Below are positions 16,966 to 25,932 of a DNA stretch of 34,187 nucleotides, one piece after another; position 1 is the stretch's first letter, and each line of letters opens with the position of its first letter. A program made the translations under genes and the position numbers. A model generated the notes under the pieces. It was given only the letters and a program-made list of their open reading frames with translations, ran no database searches and had not been told where the DNA came from. This DNA comes from Eubacteriaceae bacterium (GTDB lineage Bacteria > Bacillota > Clostridia > Eubacteriales > Anaerofustaceae). The stretch is taken from contig WRIE01000036.1 of the NCBI GenBank assembly GCA_009782875.1, positions 1 to 34,187 of the forward strand, written 5' to 3'.

Positions 16966-17376
16966 GGAAAAGATAGCTTAAAATGAAAATGTTAATACTT
17001 TAGTTTTCAAACAGTCTAATCTTAAAATAATATAATTAACTTGTCCAGCCTATCTATTTTGTGTATTTAACGAACATTTTCCTTCACATTTATTAGCAGC
17101 GATTTTTTCATACACATCAGTAGGAAAGCAATTCAACATTCAATGGTTTTACTTTGCTTGACAAATACTGCACTTAGAATAGTTGGAGTTCCAACTTGTC
17201 ATGATTTATTCCCTAATCGCGCCAACTCAGTAATGCATCCCAACTCACAAGAAAACACTCCATGTGATTTATCGTCAAGAATATTAAAACCTGCGTCGAT
17301 ACTCGCGCTCTGTGGTGTATTATGGAATTGATCGACAATATCATGTATTTGGAGGGCATACCAACTGTTAGTAAAA
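16966..17376. other. intergenic stretch, no gene supported
   Basis: AT-rich, between two divergent genes. A 62-codon plus frame (17143-17331) has no ribosome site or family match. GGAGGG at about 17351 lies 20 bases before the lipoprotein start, too far to be its ribosome site. Confidence 0.4.
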
Positions 17377-18237
17377 ATGATTAACTACAAAAAGGCTACA
17401 GCGATTTTTTTAGGAGTGCTTGTTGCGATCTGTGCATTCACAGGCTGTAAAGGCGGGGGGGCGAATGGCAACGGGGGCACAACACAAGAAGAATTCTCTA
17501 TTAAGTCGCTAGAGGCTGCAATCGATGATAACTTGGCTGCAGGCCTTGCAGGAGTAGAGCCAGTTGCAGAATTAATTGAGGCGCATGAAGGCGCTATAAG
17601 CGATGAGGCGTATATGATGTTTAGTTATTACCTGGATATCGTTGCCTATGAAACAACTATGGATGTGTTTGAAGGAACTGCGGAAGAGCCGGAAGACCTT
17701 GGTGTATTCTTTGCGCCTTCTTATCCAGAGGGAACCTATGAGGTGGTTGTTGATGAAGCATATCTGGCAAGCTTTTTTAGGGGACATGCTTCAGAAGCAG
17801 CAGAGGATTATGGGAAGCTTATTGGGTCAAATGCATTTATTGCCAGCTATAGTGATCTCTCAAAGCTAATTCTAGAGTGGGAAGCTTTCGAGGCTAAAAA
17901 TCCTGAGTTTATGGCTTTGGAGAAAAGTGTTGGCTCTGCGATGTCAAAGAAAGGCAAAGGCAAATGGGAGTATTTTGATTTTGGAGAGGCAAGGTCAATG
18001 TCACTGTTGAAGCTCTATTTAATTGGCAATGAGTTGTCGCCATTGACAGATGATGAAACAGGGACAAAACTAAGAGAAGACTTGCGTCTCAGCTATGAGG
18101 CTGACCTTGAGAATGCAACATGGAAAGCTAGCAGCTACTTTGGCATACTTGATGAAGTATACAAAATCTGGAGTGATGCTGAGTTCAAAAACTCTAGTGG
18201 CCGGACTGATGAGATCACAGGAGTTTTTCCAAAGTAG
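17377..18237 (+). CDS. secreted lipoprotein of unknown function
   Basis: A 286-residue protein with a lipoprotein signal peptide: a basic start (MINYKKATA), a hydrophobic core, and lipobox AFTGC, so Cys24 would be lipidated and the mature protein held at the outer face of the membrane. A Gly/Asn linker (KGGGANGNGG) follows, then about 245 mostly helical, acidic residues without a recognised domain. The translation start lacks a close ribosome site, but the signal peptide fixes it. A terminator follows at 18315-18358. The gene stands alone between a divergent secreted-protein gene and a transposase relic. Confidence 0.75.
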   Translation: MINYKKATAIFLGVLVAICAFTGCKGGGANGNGGTTQEEFSIKSLEAAIDDNLAAGLAGVEPVAELIEAHEGAISDEAYMMFSYYLDIVAYETTMDVFEGTAEEPEDLGVFFAPSYPEGTYEVVVDEAYLASFFRGHASEAAEDYGKLIGSNAFIASYSDLSKLILEWEAFEAKNPEFMALEKSVGSAMSKKGKGKWEYFDFGEARSMSLLKLYLIGNELSPLTDDETGTKLREDLRLSYEADLENATWKASSYFGILDEVYKIWSDAEFKNSSGRTDEITGVFPK

Positions 18238-18314
18238 AAATACGAAAAGCATTCGCCAAAGCAGTGGCTACTGCCAAAATATCTTTTCCTGAAAAATCAT
18301 AAAGACTATGTAAA

Positions 18315-18358
18315 AATTGGTGGGTAGAACGAGTTATTCTATCCAGCAATTTTTTTTA
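18315..18358 (+). terminator. rho-independent terminator after the lipoprotein gene
   Basis: AATTGGTGGGTAGAA (18315-18329) pairs with TTCTATCCAGCAATT (18337-18351) at 13 of 15 positions around a 7-base loop. A run of T follows. Confidence 0.75.
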
Positions 18359-18419
18359 TGTGTTCGACATTGGCACAATATGTCGAGTTAACGAGGTTGT
18401 AAAAAGCCAAATGCTCTCT

Positions 18420-19209
18420 TGATAACAGGGAGAACGGCAAAACCAAGCACACGGAGCTTGGCAGGATCACAGGGTTCGGCTACGACAAGCCGAAGTTAAT
18501 CTTAGCCGCGCTCCAAGGATGTAGTGCCCACATCTGGGTTCAAGATAGAATACTCCAGGGAATGCGGCGCATGCAAAGCTATATTGGACCATGCAAAAGA
18601 GCTTGGCCTGGACAAGATGATATACTCGCGCACAAGCGAGCATTGGGCAAAATGCGCGCTTGCGATGGCCATCGGGCTCCTGGCTTGCCCTGGAAGCAGC
18701 AAGCTTTCCCTACCGCACTGCGGCGCGCACAGCGCGCTCTGGAAAATATGCGGCGTGGGCTGGATTTGGAGACACACTGCTACGGGCCGGTGGACAAGCT
18801 CCTCGCCAGGCAAGGAAAGATACGGAAAGCCCTCGCAAGCAAGCGCCTAGGAGAGGGCTGCCTGGTTCTTTACGACATAACCAGCAGTTGCATGGAAGGC
18901 TGTCAGGCGCATGAAGACAGAATGGCTGGATATGATTTCTTCCACAAGCCAGATCCCAGGATCGAGCGCCATGAATTCATATGCATGCTGGCCTGCTACC
19001 TGATGTGGCACATGGACCAAAGGCTCCAGCCCTTGAATGCGCAAGACGGGGTTGGCGGGAAACGGAAGTACACGTTCGGCTGCGTTATTGAGTCGCTGAA
19101 AGCCATCTGCGAAAACATTGTCTCAATCGAGAGCGTGCCAGTCCCTGTGGTTACTGCGCCGAACAGCGAGCAGGAGTTCATTCTGTTCCTTCTGGAGAAC
19201 CTTGCCTAG
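18420..19209 (+). pseudogene. IS1634-family transposase with internal deletion
   Basis: The N-terminal frame (ENGKTKHTELGRITGFGYDK), then in shifted frames LAMAIGLLACPGSSKLSLP and CYGPVDKLLARQGKIRKAL, then LVLYDITSSCMEG (the VLYDVTSxYFEG catalytic block of IS1634 relatives) are in family order. Directly after it comes DPRIERHEFICMLACYLMWH, which belongs to the family C-terminus, ending in FILFLLENLA. So about 200-250 residues holding the rest of the catalytic core are deleted, and there are at least two frameshifts in the first third. It is GC-rich compared with neighbours. It belongs to a different subgroup from the intact IS1634-family gene at 30045-31688. Confidence 0.75.
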
Positions 19210-19429
19210 AGATATAGCCATACACTTGAAATTCTCAAAATGCTGACAATGGTTTGCCATGCGTTGTTCAAGTCGTTTTTATTTCAGAAGATCCGTTTAT
19301 ATTATCTTTGTTCATTGTTCTGATAGGCGCAATAGACGTTCTCGAAAGAACTGAAATGCCATGTGAATGAGAAACTTGTCATCAGAAGGCTTTTTCAAAA
19401 AGGAAATTATCAAGCTTTAGCAATCAAAC

Positions 19430-19720
19430 CGTGGATGTGAAAGCATAGTGGGAAAGAGCTTTAGATTATGGAGAAATATGGATTTTTTTGTATTGAATGC
19501 AATCAAGCAATGATATAATTGGTTTATTAAGAACATATTAGAAATTATTGCCAAATAATAACATCGATATCGAATTTTGAACGAGGAGATAAACTGCTGC
19601 TTCTAATGTAAACGTTTACATTGCATTAAATTGGTGTTTATTCAAAGTTAGGAGATGATTAATAATTAGATACTTATATATACAGACAATACTTGCAAAT
19701 GAAAAGGTATACATATAATA
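19430..19720 (+). promoter_or_regulatory. promoters and cre-like operator before the CAP-protein gene
   Basis: The extended -10 TGATATAAT (19511-19519) begins a leader containing AATGTAAACGTTTACATT (19605-19622), an 18-bp perfect palindrome whose core TGTAAACGTTTACA fits the cre pattern exactly. A second promoter candidate, TTGCAA (19693-19698) and TATAAT (19714-19719, 15-base spacer), lies just before the gene. A diverged inverted copy of the first part lies at 13740-13920. Confidence 0.6.
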
Positions 19721-19742
19721 AAAACAAGAGGAGAATCAAAAA

Positions 19743-20516
19743 ATGAAAAAAAGGGTATTTACTTTATTTCTCGCAATAATTATGGCTCTATACATTATTG
19801 CTCCAGTTGCTGTAACCACGCAGGCAGCGACAGTGCCCCAACCCTACTCGATCAGAGTGGTAGTGGCGGCGGGGAGCGCCATCACCAACAGGGCGGAGTT
19901 CTACACGACAGGCAACGCGACAGTCCAGAGCGCAAGCCTTGCCTCTGGCAGCGACCCGGCGCTGTACAACTCGGCAGGCTCGAGGATCGCAGACGACGAG
20001 GCGGGCGCAAGCCACTTCAGGTACTCGACGGTTTCCGGAACCCGCTACTACGCGGGAACCTACGGCAACACCGCCGCGTCGTACACGATCACATCCACAG
20101 CTCCGATAACGCTGGTTCGGAACGGCTCTGGCGGCACAACAAATAATGATTTCGCTCGAGAAGTTTTTAGGTTAACTAACATAGAAAGAGCAAATAATGG
20201 GTTGAGAGCCCTGATATGGGATGACAGATTAGCTTCTGCGGCACAAAAACACAGTGCAGATATGGCTCGAAACAACAACATGAGCCACACTGGCTCTGAT
20301 GGCTCAAGTATGGATCAAAGAATCAGCAGGGAAGGCTTCAGTTGGAGCTATTGTGGGGAGAATGTTGCTTGGAATCAACGGACACCGCAGGAAGTTGTCC
20401 AAGCGTGGATGAATTCGCCAGGACACAGAGCGAATATCTTAAGCAGCAATTTCACACACTTAGGCGTCGGTTTTGACAGTTACTATTGGACGCAAAACTT
20501 TGCGACTCCTCGATAA
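19743..20516 (+). CDS. secreted CAP/SCP-domain protein
   Basis: A 257-residue protein starting after AAGAGGAG. The signal peptide covers residues 1-29 (cleavage near TQA-A). Residues 30-133 form a beta-rich domain of unknown family, and residues 136-254 a CAP (SCP/PR1/YkwD-like) domain: FRLTNIERANNGLRAL, HSADMARNNNMSHTG with His182, GENVAW with Glu206, and SPGHRANIL with His228. The bacterial family is extracellular, with roles in wall, spore or host interaction; enzymatic activity is not settled. The DNA for residues 30-133 is strikingly GC-rich while the CAP part and the signal peptide are AT-rich, which points to a domain joined by recombination. A perfect cre-like palindrome 120 bases upstream suggests catabolite-type control. 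Confidence 0.88.
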   Translation: MKKRVFTLFLAIIMALYIIAPVAVTTQAATVPQPYSIRVVVAAGSAITNRAEFYTTGNATVQSASLASGSDPALYNSAGSRIADDEAGASHFRYSTVSGTRYYAGTYGNTAASYTITSTAPITLVRNGSGGTTNNDFAREVFRLTNIERANNGLRALIWDDRLASAAQKHSADMARNNNMSHTGSDGSSMDQRISREGFSWSYCGENVAWNQRTPQEVVQAWMNSPGHRANILSSNFTHLGVGFDSYYWTQNFATPR

Positions 20517-22257
20517 GACGTTAGGATACAGCTGCTCTGCTACACTTCAGCGTGCACGGCAGTATATCGCTGATTAGCCTATACTTTCTTCAGTGTTTAC
20601 TGGATAGGACTAATCTTGACTGCAAACTGTAGAACGCAGCATTAGGGCATTTGTCCTTTGGTTCCATATAGTGTTGAATAACGTAGCAGTGTGCCACTGA
20701 ATACTTGGCTCATTGACCGGGCATGTATCCAAATTGCACACTGCTAGAACCGTTTCAAGCTTCTTATGAGGCGATTAAACTAGTGGAAACAAAACGCCGA
20801 TTTTAGAAAATAAGTGTAAAATGCTAAATGGGTGTATTGAAAGAGTCGTTATCCATGAGTGTGGCCTCAAAGTAAAATTGACTCACTCGAACGTTAGAAA
20901 TGCATCTGAACTTCATATGCGAGTGCAGGACGCATATAATTGTGTAAAAGAAATAGCGTTTAGGGAGGTTGGCTAAACAGAAAAACATTAGTGCACGAAA
21001 CAAAAAAAGTGACAGGCCCGGTATGATGATAAAGCTGCCCTCTCTAATGAAGGTTACAACCATTGGGCAAATGCGATTGCCACATAAAACTAATCCAGTG
21101 GAATCTGACAGGTTTGCGTCCATCAATAGCATCAAATTCGTGATGGTCAGAAGCTATAAGCTCGCCGCCAGTTACTATGGCTTATGTCAAAGCAAAAAAA
21201 CCGTTATCCGTTAAAGATATTTTGCTAGAAGCTTTCAAGCGTGCGGATTCTACAAAAAATCTTGTCAGTTATTTCAGCTCAAATCACTATGGGAAGTTTT
21301 TTTATCGTAGCTATTTTTAACCGTTCCCGGTTCGTCCTATTAGAAAGCAATCATTGCGCAAGCATCGACTACATAGATACCGCTCATCGGTCAAGTTCCT
21401 TGTCAGCGTGTTTGCGTTCCATAAATTGATCGAGAGACATTTCTAGATAAGAAAATACGATATTATAGACCTGCGTAATCTTTGCAAAAAAGCCTATGTA
21501 TGATGCCGCAAAAAAAGCCGGAACGAAGAAAAAAAGCATTTAGACACAAGCCGCGCCAATTTCCCAGCGGCAAAGGTGGCTATGGTTCTATGGATCGAGC
21601 AGCTGCAAAGCACAGCAGCTTGCCCAAAGCCGCCATCGAAAGAGGCTGCCTGTTGGAGAGTGGACAAACTACTCATGAATAAGCAACAGGTCAGCTAAAA
21701 AAAATCAAATATAAATGAACTTTATTAATCAGAGCGTGGAAGTGAAAGAGAGAGTTTGTAAAAAGATAGCCCAAATTGTTTAATGTCTGGCATTTGGTAT
21801 ATGGCTATTGGTTGAATGATAAGGGCCGCAAAAACATATAAAGTTCATGTAAGAGAATCTGAAGGGAAATTGAAATTCCAATGGCTAAAACATTTATATG
21901 CCGGGGATGGCGACTTGCACTCCTGCTCGTATGAGGTAGTGAAGACGGGAATTTTTCATCTTCTGGAATATAACAGTCACATGGTATTTTTGCAATTGTC
22001 AAGCGTTTCAAAATATCTAGATTCAGAGAAGCCTTTTGTTAATGGATAGATGATTCCGGCTGTTTCCAAGCGACAAGTTCTACAAGAGACTAAGGCAGGA
22101 ATACCCATAGTTGCTTGTGTGCTATTGATAATGTGCATTATTAAATTAAAAGAAAATAAGTTGATAATGTCTGACAAAAAATATGGCAATTCTCTTAATT
22201 TATACAAAGAAGTTAAGTTATAATATAACGATTTAATTGTGTTTTCTGAATATCGTC
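20517..22257. other. 1.7-kb stretch without a supported gene
   Basis: Only short frames occur. On the plus strand at 20806-20967, a frame reading MLNGCIERVVIHECGLKVKL resembles the C-terminal end of large serine recombinases, but it is too short to call. On the minus strand near 21060-21190, GGELIASDHHEFDAIDGRKP reads like a fragment of a real protein of unidentified family. A 48-codon plus frame at 21178-21321 (MAYVKAKKPLSVKDILL) has no ribosome site. Together these suggest decayed mobile or regulatory genes. No RNA gene was recognised. Confidence 0.4.
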
Positions 22258-22303
22258 TTGACATATTGACCATAATTCACTATAATAAAAGTAAACGATT
22301 ACA
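22258..22303 (+). promoter_or_regulatory. consensus promoter with cre-like operator
   Basis: TTGACA (22258-22263) and TATAAT (22281-22286) are separated by exactly 17 bases. AGTAAACGATTACA (22290-22303) lies at the expected start of transcription and matches the cre pattern at 13 of 14 positions. A repressor bound there would block initiation of the gene at 22322. Confidence 0.8.
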
Positions 22304-22321
22304 TTTAGTTAAGGAGAAAGA

Positions 22322-22726
22322 ATGAGAACAAAGAAGATTTTACTGTGCCTTGTTGCTGTATTAATCGTAACTTCACTAATTGCCTCGCCAGTGTTTGCTG
22401 CGCGCAACACAAGGAGAACAAGGCCATCCAGAAACTACAGGACAATGTATAATCGGCCAGCCAGGAGATTTGATGACAGACGAGACAGGAGGCTTGTCGC
22501 GAAACCAGCTAACAAGCCCGTAGCAAAAGTAATCCCAAGAACCGTAAAACCTTACAGAACATCGTCAAGGCCAGTTCTGAGAAACCCAAGGCAAGCATCA
22601 CCAGTTAGAAGGCCAGCAACACCAAGGCAAAATGTACGGGTTGTAGTGTATGCTCCAGCCACAAGAGGCCGGGTGATAGCGTGGGGGACTGGATTCGTGA
22701 CTGTTGGACCGTTCAGAGGAAGATAA
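22322..22726 (+). CDS. secreted Arg/Pro-rich basic protein
   Basis: A 134-residue protein with AAGGAG upstream. The signal peptide covers residues 1-26 (KKILLCLVAVLIVTSLIASPVFA). The mature part is extremely basic and rich in Arg, Pro, Asn and Thr (NTRRTRPSRNYRTMYNRPAR), ending in a short hydrophobic, Gly-containing strand region (VIAWGTGFVTVGPFRGR). No family is recognised. High charge and small size fit a wall- or polyanion-binding protein, or an antimicrobial, but neither is shown. It is a single-gene transcription unit with its own consensus promoter, an operator and a strong terminator, and shares the operator type with the CAP gene. Confidence 0.75.
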   Translation: MRTKKILLCLVAVLIVTSLIASPVFAARNTRRTRPSRNYRTMYNRPARRFDDRRDRRLVAKPANKPVAKVIPRTVKPYRTSSRPVLRNPRQASPVRRPATPRQNVRVVVYAPATRGRVIAWGTGFVTVGPFRGR

Positions 22727-22785
22727 CAGCGACAAATAATTATCAATCACCAGACAAACCAGTAACTAAGTAACGTGTTATAGGT

Positions 22786-22823
22786 AACCGTTCCCCAAAA
22801 ATTCACTAGGGGAACGGTTTTTC
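22786..22823 (+). terminator. strong rho-independent terminator
   Basis: AACCGTTCCCC (22786-22796) and GGGGAACGGTT (22809-22819) form a perfect 11-bp stem with a 12-base loop. TTTTT follows, interrupted by C at 22823. It ends the Arg-rich protein gene. Confidence 0.9.
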
Positions 22824-23318
22824 GTTTGAGTGCTTGCTCCAGATTATTTGCAATTCTGTTTGGTCAGAACCCCACTTAGCAAGCATCCCAGACCGCTTCC
22901 CAGCAGCTTCTGCCAATTGCTGCAGGCTTTATTGCATACCATAATACAGCTTGAAGCCTATATAATGCTATGTTATACTTAAAATCACTGGTGTCTCTTG
23001 CTCTCCATGCTAATCCATTGCCAAGATATATCGTCTATGCCAGAGAAACTTGGAGGAATCGATCTCTTCCATCGTTACAATTCTCCACTTTTTTTCCTTA
23101 AAAATGCCAAAAAGCGAACAAAACAAATACAAGCAAATGCATCTCGTGGTATTCTAAGAGTGTCTTGGCCTGTACGCCAAGCCAAAAGGGAAAGCCGCTA
23201 TTGCTGGTTGGACAGGCATACGCATGTATAAAGGCGTTGCCGTCCGCCATTTGAGAAACATGACCAAAATACCAATAACAATTGATAAAAAACAAGACGG
23301 AAACAGAGGAGACATGCC
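22824..23318. other. leader region of the Hsp70 operon, no gene
   Basis: About 495 bases with no supported ORF. A possible promoter, TTGAAG (about 22951) and TATACT with a 17-base spacer, lies some 340 bases before the GrpE-like gene. I found no CIRCE element (TTAGCACTC-N9-GAGTGCTAA), so HrcA control is not suggested. Confidence 0.4.
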
Positions 23319-24176
23319 TTGGATTTTGCCGCTGAATTAATGAAATTGCTAGAAGCCGAAGAGCTTCCCCCGACAGATCCCCTAGTAGAGCTCGCACAAT
23401 CCCAGGGTGGAGAAGATAAGGAGCTGGAAAAGACGCTCCTCCAGAAGAATGATGATATATCCCTTCAAATAGAAGAAATCTACGACATTATCAAAGAAGC
23501 TGATGAGAACTCCAAAGAGCTTAAAGCTGCCGCGAAAAGAGAAAACTCACTAATTGCAGCCATTATCGCTTCAGGAGACCTGCTTGACAACGTCCTGCAC
23601 TACCTTCGCGGACTTGGCGAGGACGACGCCAATATCATTTCTTCCCAAAGGGACATTGCCTTAGCGAGCTGCGATATAGAGCGGCTAGGTGTCCCTGGCG
23701 AGCGTCTCGATCCCCGTTTTCATACAGTAGGGGATGGGGAGTTCTCTGAAATGCCCTTTGAAACTGTTACACAGGTGTTGGATAGCGGCTATGTATACCG
23801 CGGCAAAGTCCTCAGAAAAGCAACTGTAGTGATCAGCAAGGGGGAAGAGCCAGTTATAGCCTTTAAGGATACTATTGATGCCGATAGTGGTCTTATTGAT
23901 GGTTTAGAAGGAATTGGAGTCGTCAACGGAGAGAGCCAAGATATCCAAGCTTTGATTGGCGATTTCGAGCTTGATATTGAGCACGGAGCTGTTGATGGCG
24001 AACGCGTCGACACAAAAGGAAGCTCAATAGATAATACAAGCCTGCCGGATGATGGATCCCCAGGCACTCGAGCGGTGTTGGTCAAAACTGTAATACCGCC
24101 AGCGTTGCTGGATTCAATCCAGGCAAGAGCTGTAAAGTTTCTAAGAATATTCAAAAAAAAGAAAAAGATGAAATAA
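23319..24176 (+). CDS. GrpE-like nucleotide exchange factor with C-terminal extension
   Basis: A 285-residue protein starting at TTG, set by AGAGGAG eight bases upstream; the nearby ATG 23314 runs into a stop. Residues about 30-110 are helical (coiled-coil region of GrpE type, ending GDLLDNVLHYLRGLG). Residues about 118-173 match the GrpE beta domain: IERLGVPGERLDPRFHTVG, then VTQVLDSGYVYRGKVLRKA, equivalent to the GxxFDPxxHxAV ... VxxVxxxGYxxxxRVLRxA signature. GrpE opens the nucleotide site of Hsp70. An extra acidic tail of 110 residues with no recognised fold ends in a basic KKKKKMK. It is the first gene of the Hsp70 operon, 13 bases before the DnaK-like gene. Confidence 0.8.
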   Translation: MDFAAELMKLLEAEELPPTDPLVELAQSQGGEDKELEKTLLQKNDDISLQIEEIYDIIKEADENSKELKAAAKRENSLIAAIIASGDLLDNVLHYLRGLGEDDANIISSQRDIALASCDIERLGVPGERLDPRFHTVGDGEFSEMPFETVTQVLDSGYVYRGKVLRKATVVISKGEEPVIAFKDTIDADSGLIDGLEGIGVVNGESQDIQALIGDFELDIEHGAVDGERVDTKGSSIDNTSLPDDGSPGTRAVLVKTVIPPALLDSIQARAVKFLRIFKKKKKMK

Positions 24177-24189
24177 TAGTCGAGGATAT

Positions 24190-25932
24190 ATGATTGTAGG
24201 CATTGATTTAGGGACGAGCACCTCAGAAGTCTCTTATGTAAACGAAGATGGGGAAGTAATAGTTATTCCCAATGAAGAAGGCGAAATAACCATACCTTCT
24301 GTTGTCCACTTTAGGGAAAACGGGTCTTCAATCGTAGGCACTGAAGCCAGGGAATACCTCTTTACACGCCCTGATTCCACCTTCATGGAAATTAAACGCA
24401 AATTCGGCACTGACGAGAAGTTAAAGGCGCATGGAAAATCTTTAGCCCCAGAGGAGATCCAGGCGCATATCCTCCGTTATCTTGCGGATTGCGCAGAGGA
24501 CTACACCGACCAAGAAGTCACAGGCGCAGTTATCACAGTGCCCGCTTACTTTACCGATGTGCAGCGCAGGCAAACCATCCAAGCCGGCGTATTGGCAGGG
24601 CTAAAAGTCGAGCGTGTAATCAACGAACCTACAGCCGCCGCCCTTGACTACGGCCTCTCCAATTTGGATGAATGCGAATACTTGCTTGTGTATGACTTTG
24701 GGGGGGGCACCTTGGATGTGACTGTCCTGGAGCTCTTCGAAGGCGTAATCGATGTAAAGTCCAGTTATGGCAACAGCCAGCTTGGAGGCAAAGACTTCGA
24801 TGAGGTGCTGATGAAACACATCGCAGGCAAAAGCTATAAAGCTATAATGGAAGATCCAAGGGCTCAAATGAGGTTAAAGCAAGCGGCAATGGATGTCAAG
24901 ATCGCTTTGTCAAGCGAGGAGTCTGCAAAGGCAAGCCTTCCATTGATATTGGGTTCTATGACAATCGATATGACTGTCACCCGCAAGGAATTCGAGCAGT
25001 TGATAGCGCCTTTGGTAGAGTCTACCGGAGAGCAAATCAACACTGCCCTTTCTGATGCCGGGTTGGCAGCTTCTGATTTGCAAAAAATCCTTCTAGTCGG
25101 AGGCACAACCAGGATTCCCTATGTCAGGCAGTTTGTAGAGGAAAAGCTCGGCATAATCCCAAACGCGGCCGATTCGCCAGAGTTGATGGTAGCCCGTGGC
25201 GCCGCTATACAAGCAGCTGTCCTGGAAGGGGTGATCCCGGAAGAAAAGAGTGTAATCCTGGCTGATGTTTGCCCATTTTCCTTGGGGTTGAAAATTGTGT
25301 CAGATTCAGGGATGGTTGTAGACAAATTGATACCAAAGAATGTGACAATCCCCTATGAGCAAAGCAAGGTCTATACTGCTATGTACATATACCAATATGC
25401 GATTGACATACAAGTGTACCAAGGCGAGTCAAAAAACTACCAAGAGGATACAATGATTGGAAGCGTTTTGTTGAGCAACCTGCCTCAAAGGCGCAATGAG
25501 CGTGCTGAAGCCGAGGTTACTTTCGCATATGACACCAATGGCATACTTAATGTCAAAGCGAGGGCTTTAGGCAATGACAAAACTGTCTCGACTGAGATTG
25601 ACGTCAATAATGTCGAGTTTGAAAAACGCGCTCCTGTCAAACTCGCTGAATGGGAAAAGGCAAAGGGCGCAAATAAATATAGGCCTCTTATTAGAAAGGC
25701 GAATAAGGAGATCGAGGATTTCGTGGGAACCAGCCTCTTCATCACTAGCCCAATGTATTTAATTGCTGACGAAATTGATAACCTGAAGGCCGATTTGATA
25801 CTGGGTGACACAGACAGCGCAGATTCACGTTCAGAGACGATTAAAAATCTTTTGGAAAAATTGGATTCGTTGGATTTAGACTTTTTTGATGTTGAAGATG
25901 ACGACGATGATGATTTCAGATTCCCGTTTTGA
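24190..25932 (+). CDS. Hsp70 (DnaK-like) chaperone
   Basis: A 580-residue protein. The nucleotide-binding domain is complete: GIDLGTSTSEV (residues 4-14, phosphate 1), NEPTAAALDYG (145-155), VYDFGGGTLDV (168-178, phosphate 2) and LLVGGTTRIPYV (301-312, adenosine). The linker region reads DVCPFSLGLK, where ordinary DnaK has DVTPLSLG. The substrate-binding beta domain follows (about 365-490). The helical lid is short, and the protein ends in an Asp-rich tail closing with FRFPF instead of the usual EEVD-like or Gly-rich end. It is about 30-50 residues shorter than housekeeping DnaK, so it is probably a specialised paralogue. GAGG precedes the ATG; the stop overlaps the next start by one base (TGATG). 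Confidence 0.93.
   Translation: MIVGIDLGTSTSEVSYVNEDGEVIVIPNEEGEITIPSVVHFRENGSSIVGTEAREYLFTRPDSTFMEIKRKFGTDEKLKAHGKSLAPEEIQAHILRYLADCAEDYTDQEVTGAVITVPAYFTDVQRRQTIQAGVLAGLKVERVINEPTAAALDYGLSNLDECEYLLVYDFGGGTLDVTVLELFEGVIDVKSSYGNSQLGGKDFDEVLMKHIAGKSYKAIMEDPRAQMRLKQAAMDVKIALSSEESAKASLPLILGSMTIDMTVTRKEFEQLIAPLVESTGEQINTALSDAGLAASDLQKILLVGGTTRIPYVRQFVEEKLGIIPNAADSPELMVARGAAIQAAVLEGVIPEEKSVILADVCPFSLGLKIVSDSGMVVDKLIPKNVTIPYEQSKVYTAMYIYQYAIDIQVYQGESKNYQEDTMIGSVLLSNLPQRRNERAEAEVTFAYDTNGILNVKARALGNDKTVSTEIDVNNVEFEKRAPVKLAEWEKAKGANKYRPLIRKANKEIEDFVGTSLFITSPMYLIADEIDNLKADLILGDTDSADSRSETIKNLLEKLDSLDLDFFDVEDDDDDDFRFPF

Noticed and set aside
20806-20967. Fragment resembling the C-terminus of a large serine recombinase (ERVVIHECGLKVKL)
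   Set aside because: The similarity is short and no catalytic or zinc-binding part is nearby; not enough to call a pseudogene.
22824-23318. Possible heat-shock control element before the Hsp70 operon
   Set aside because: No CIRCE inverted repeat or sigma-32-like promoter was found; only a moderate sigma-A-like pair far upstream.
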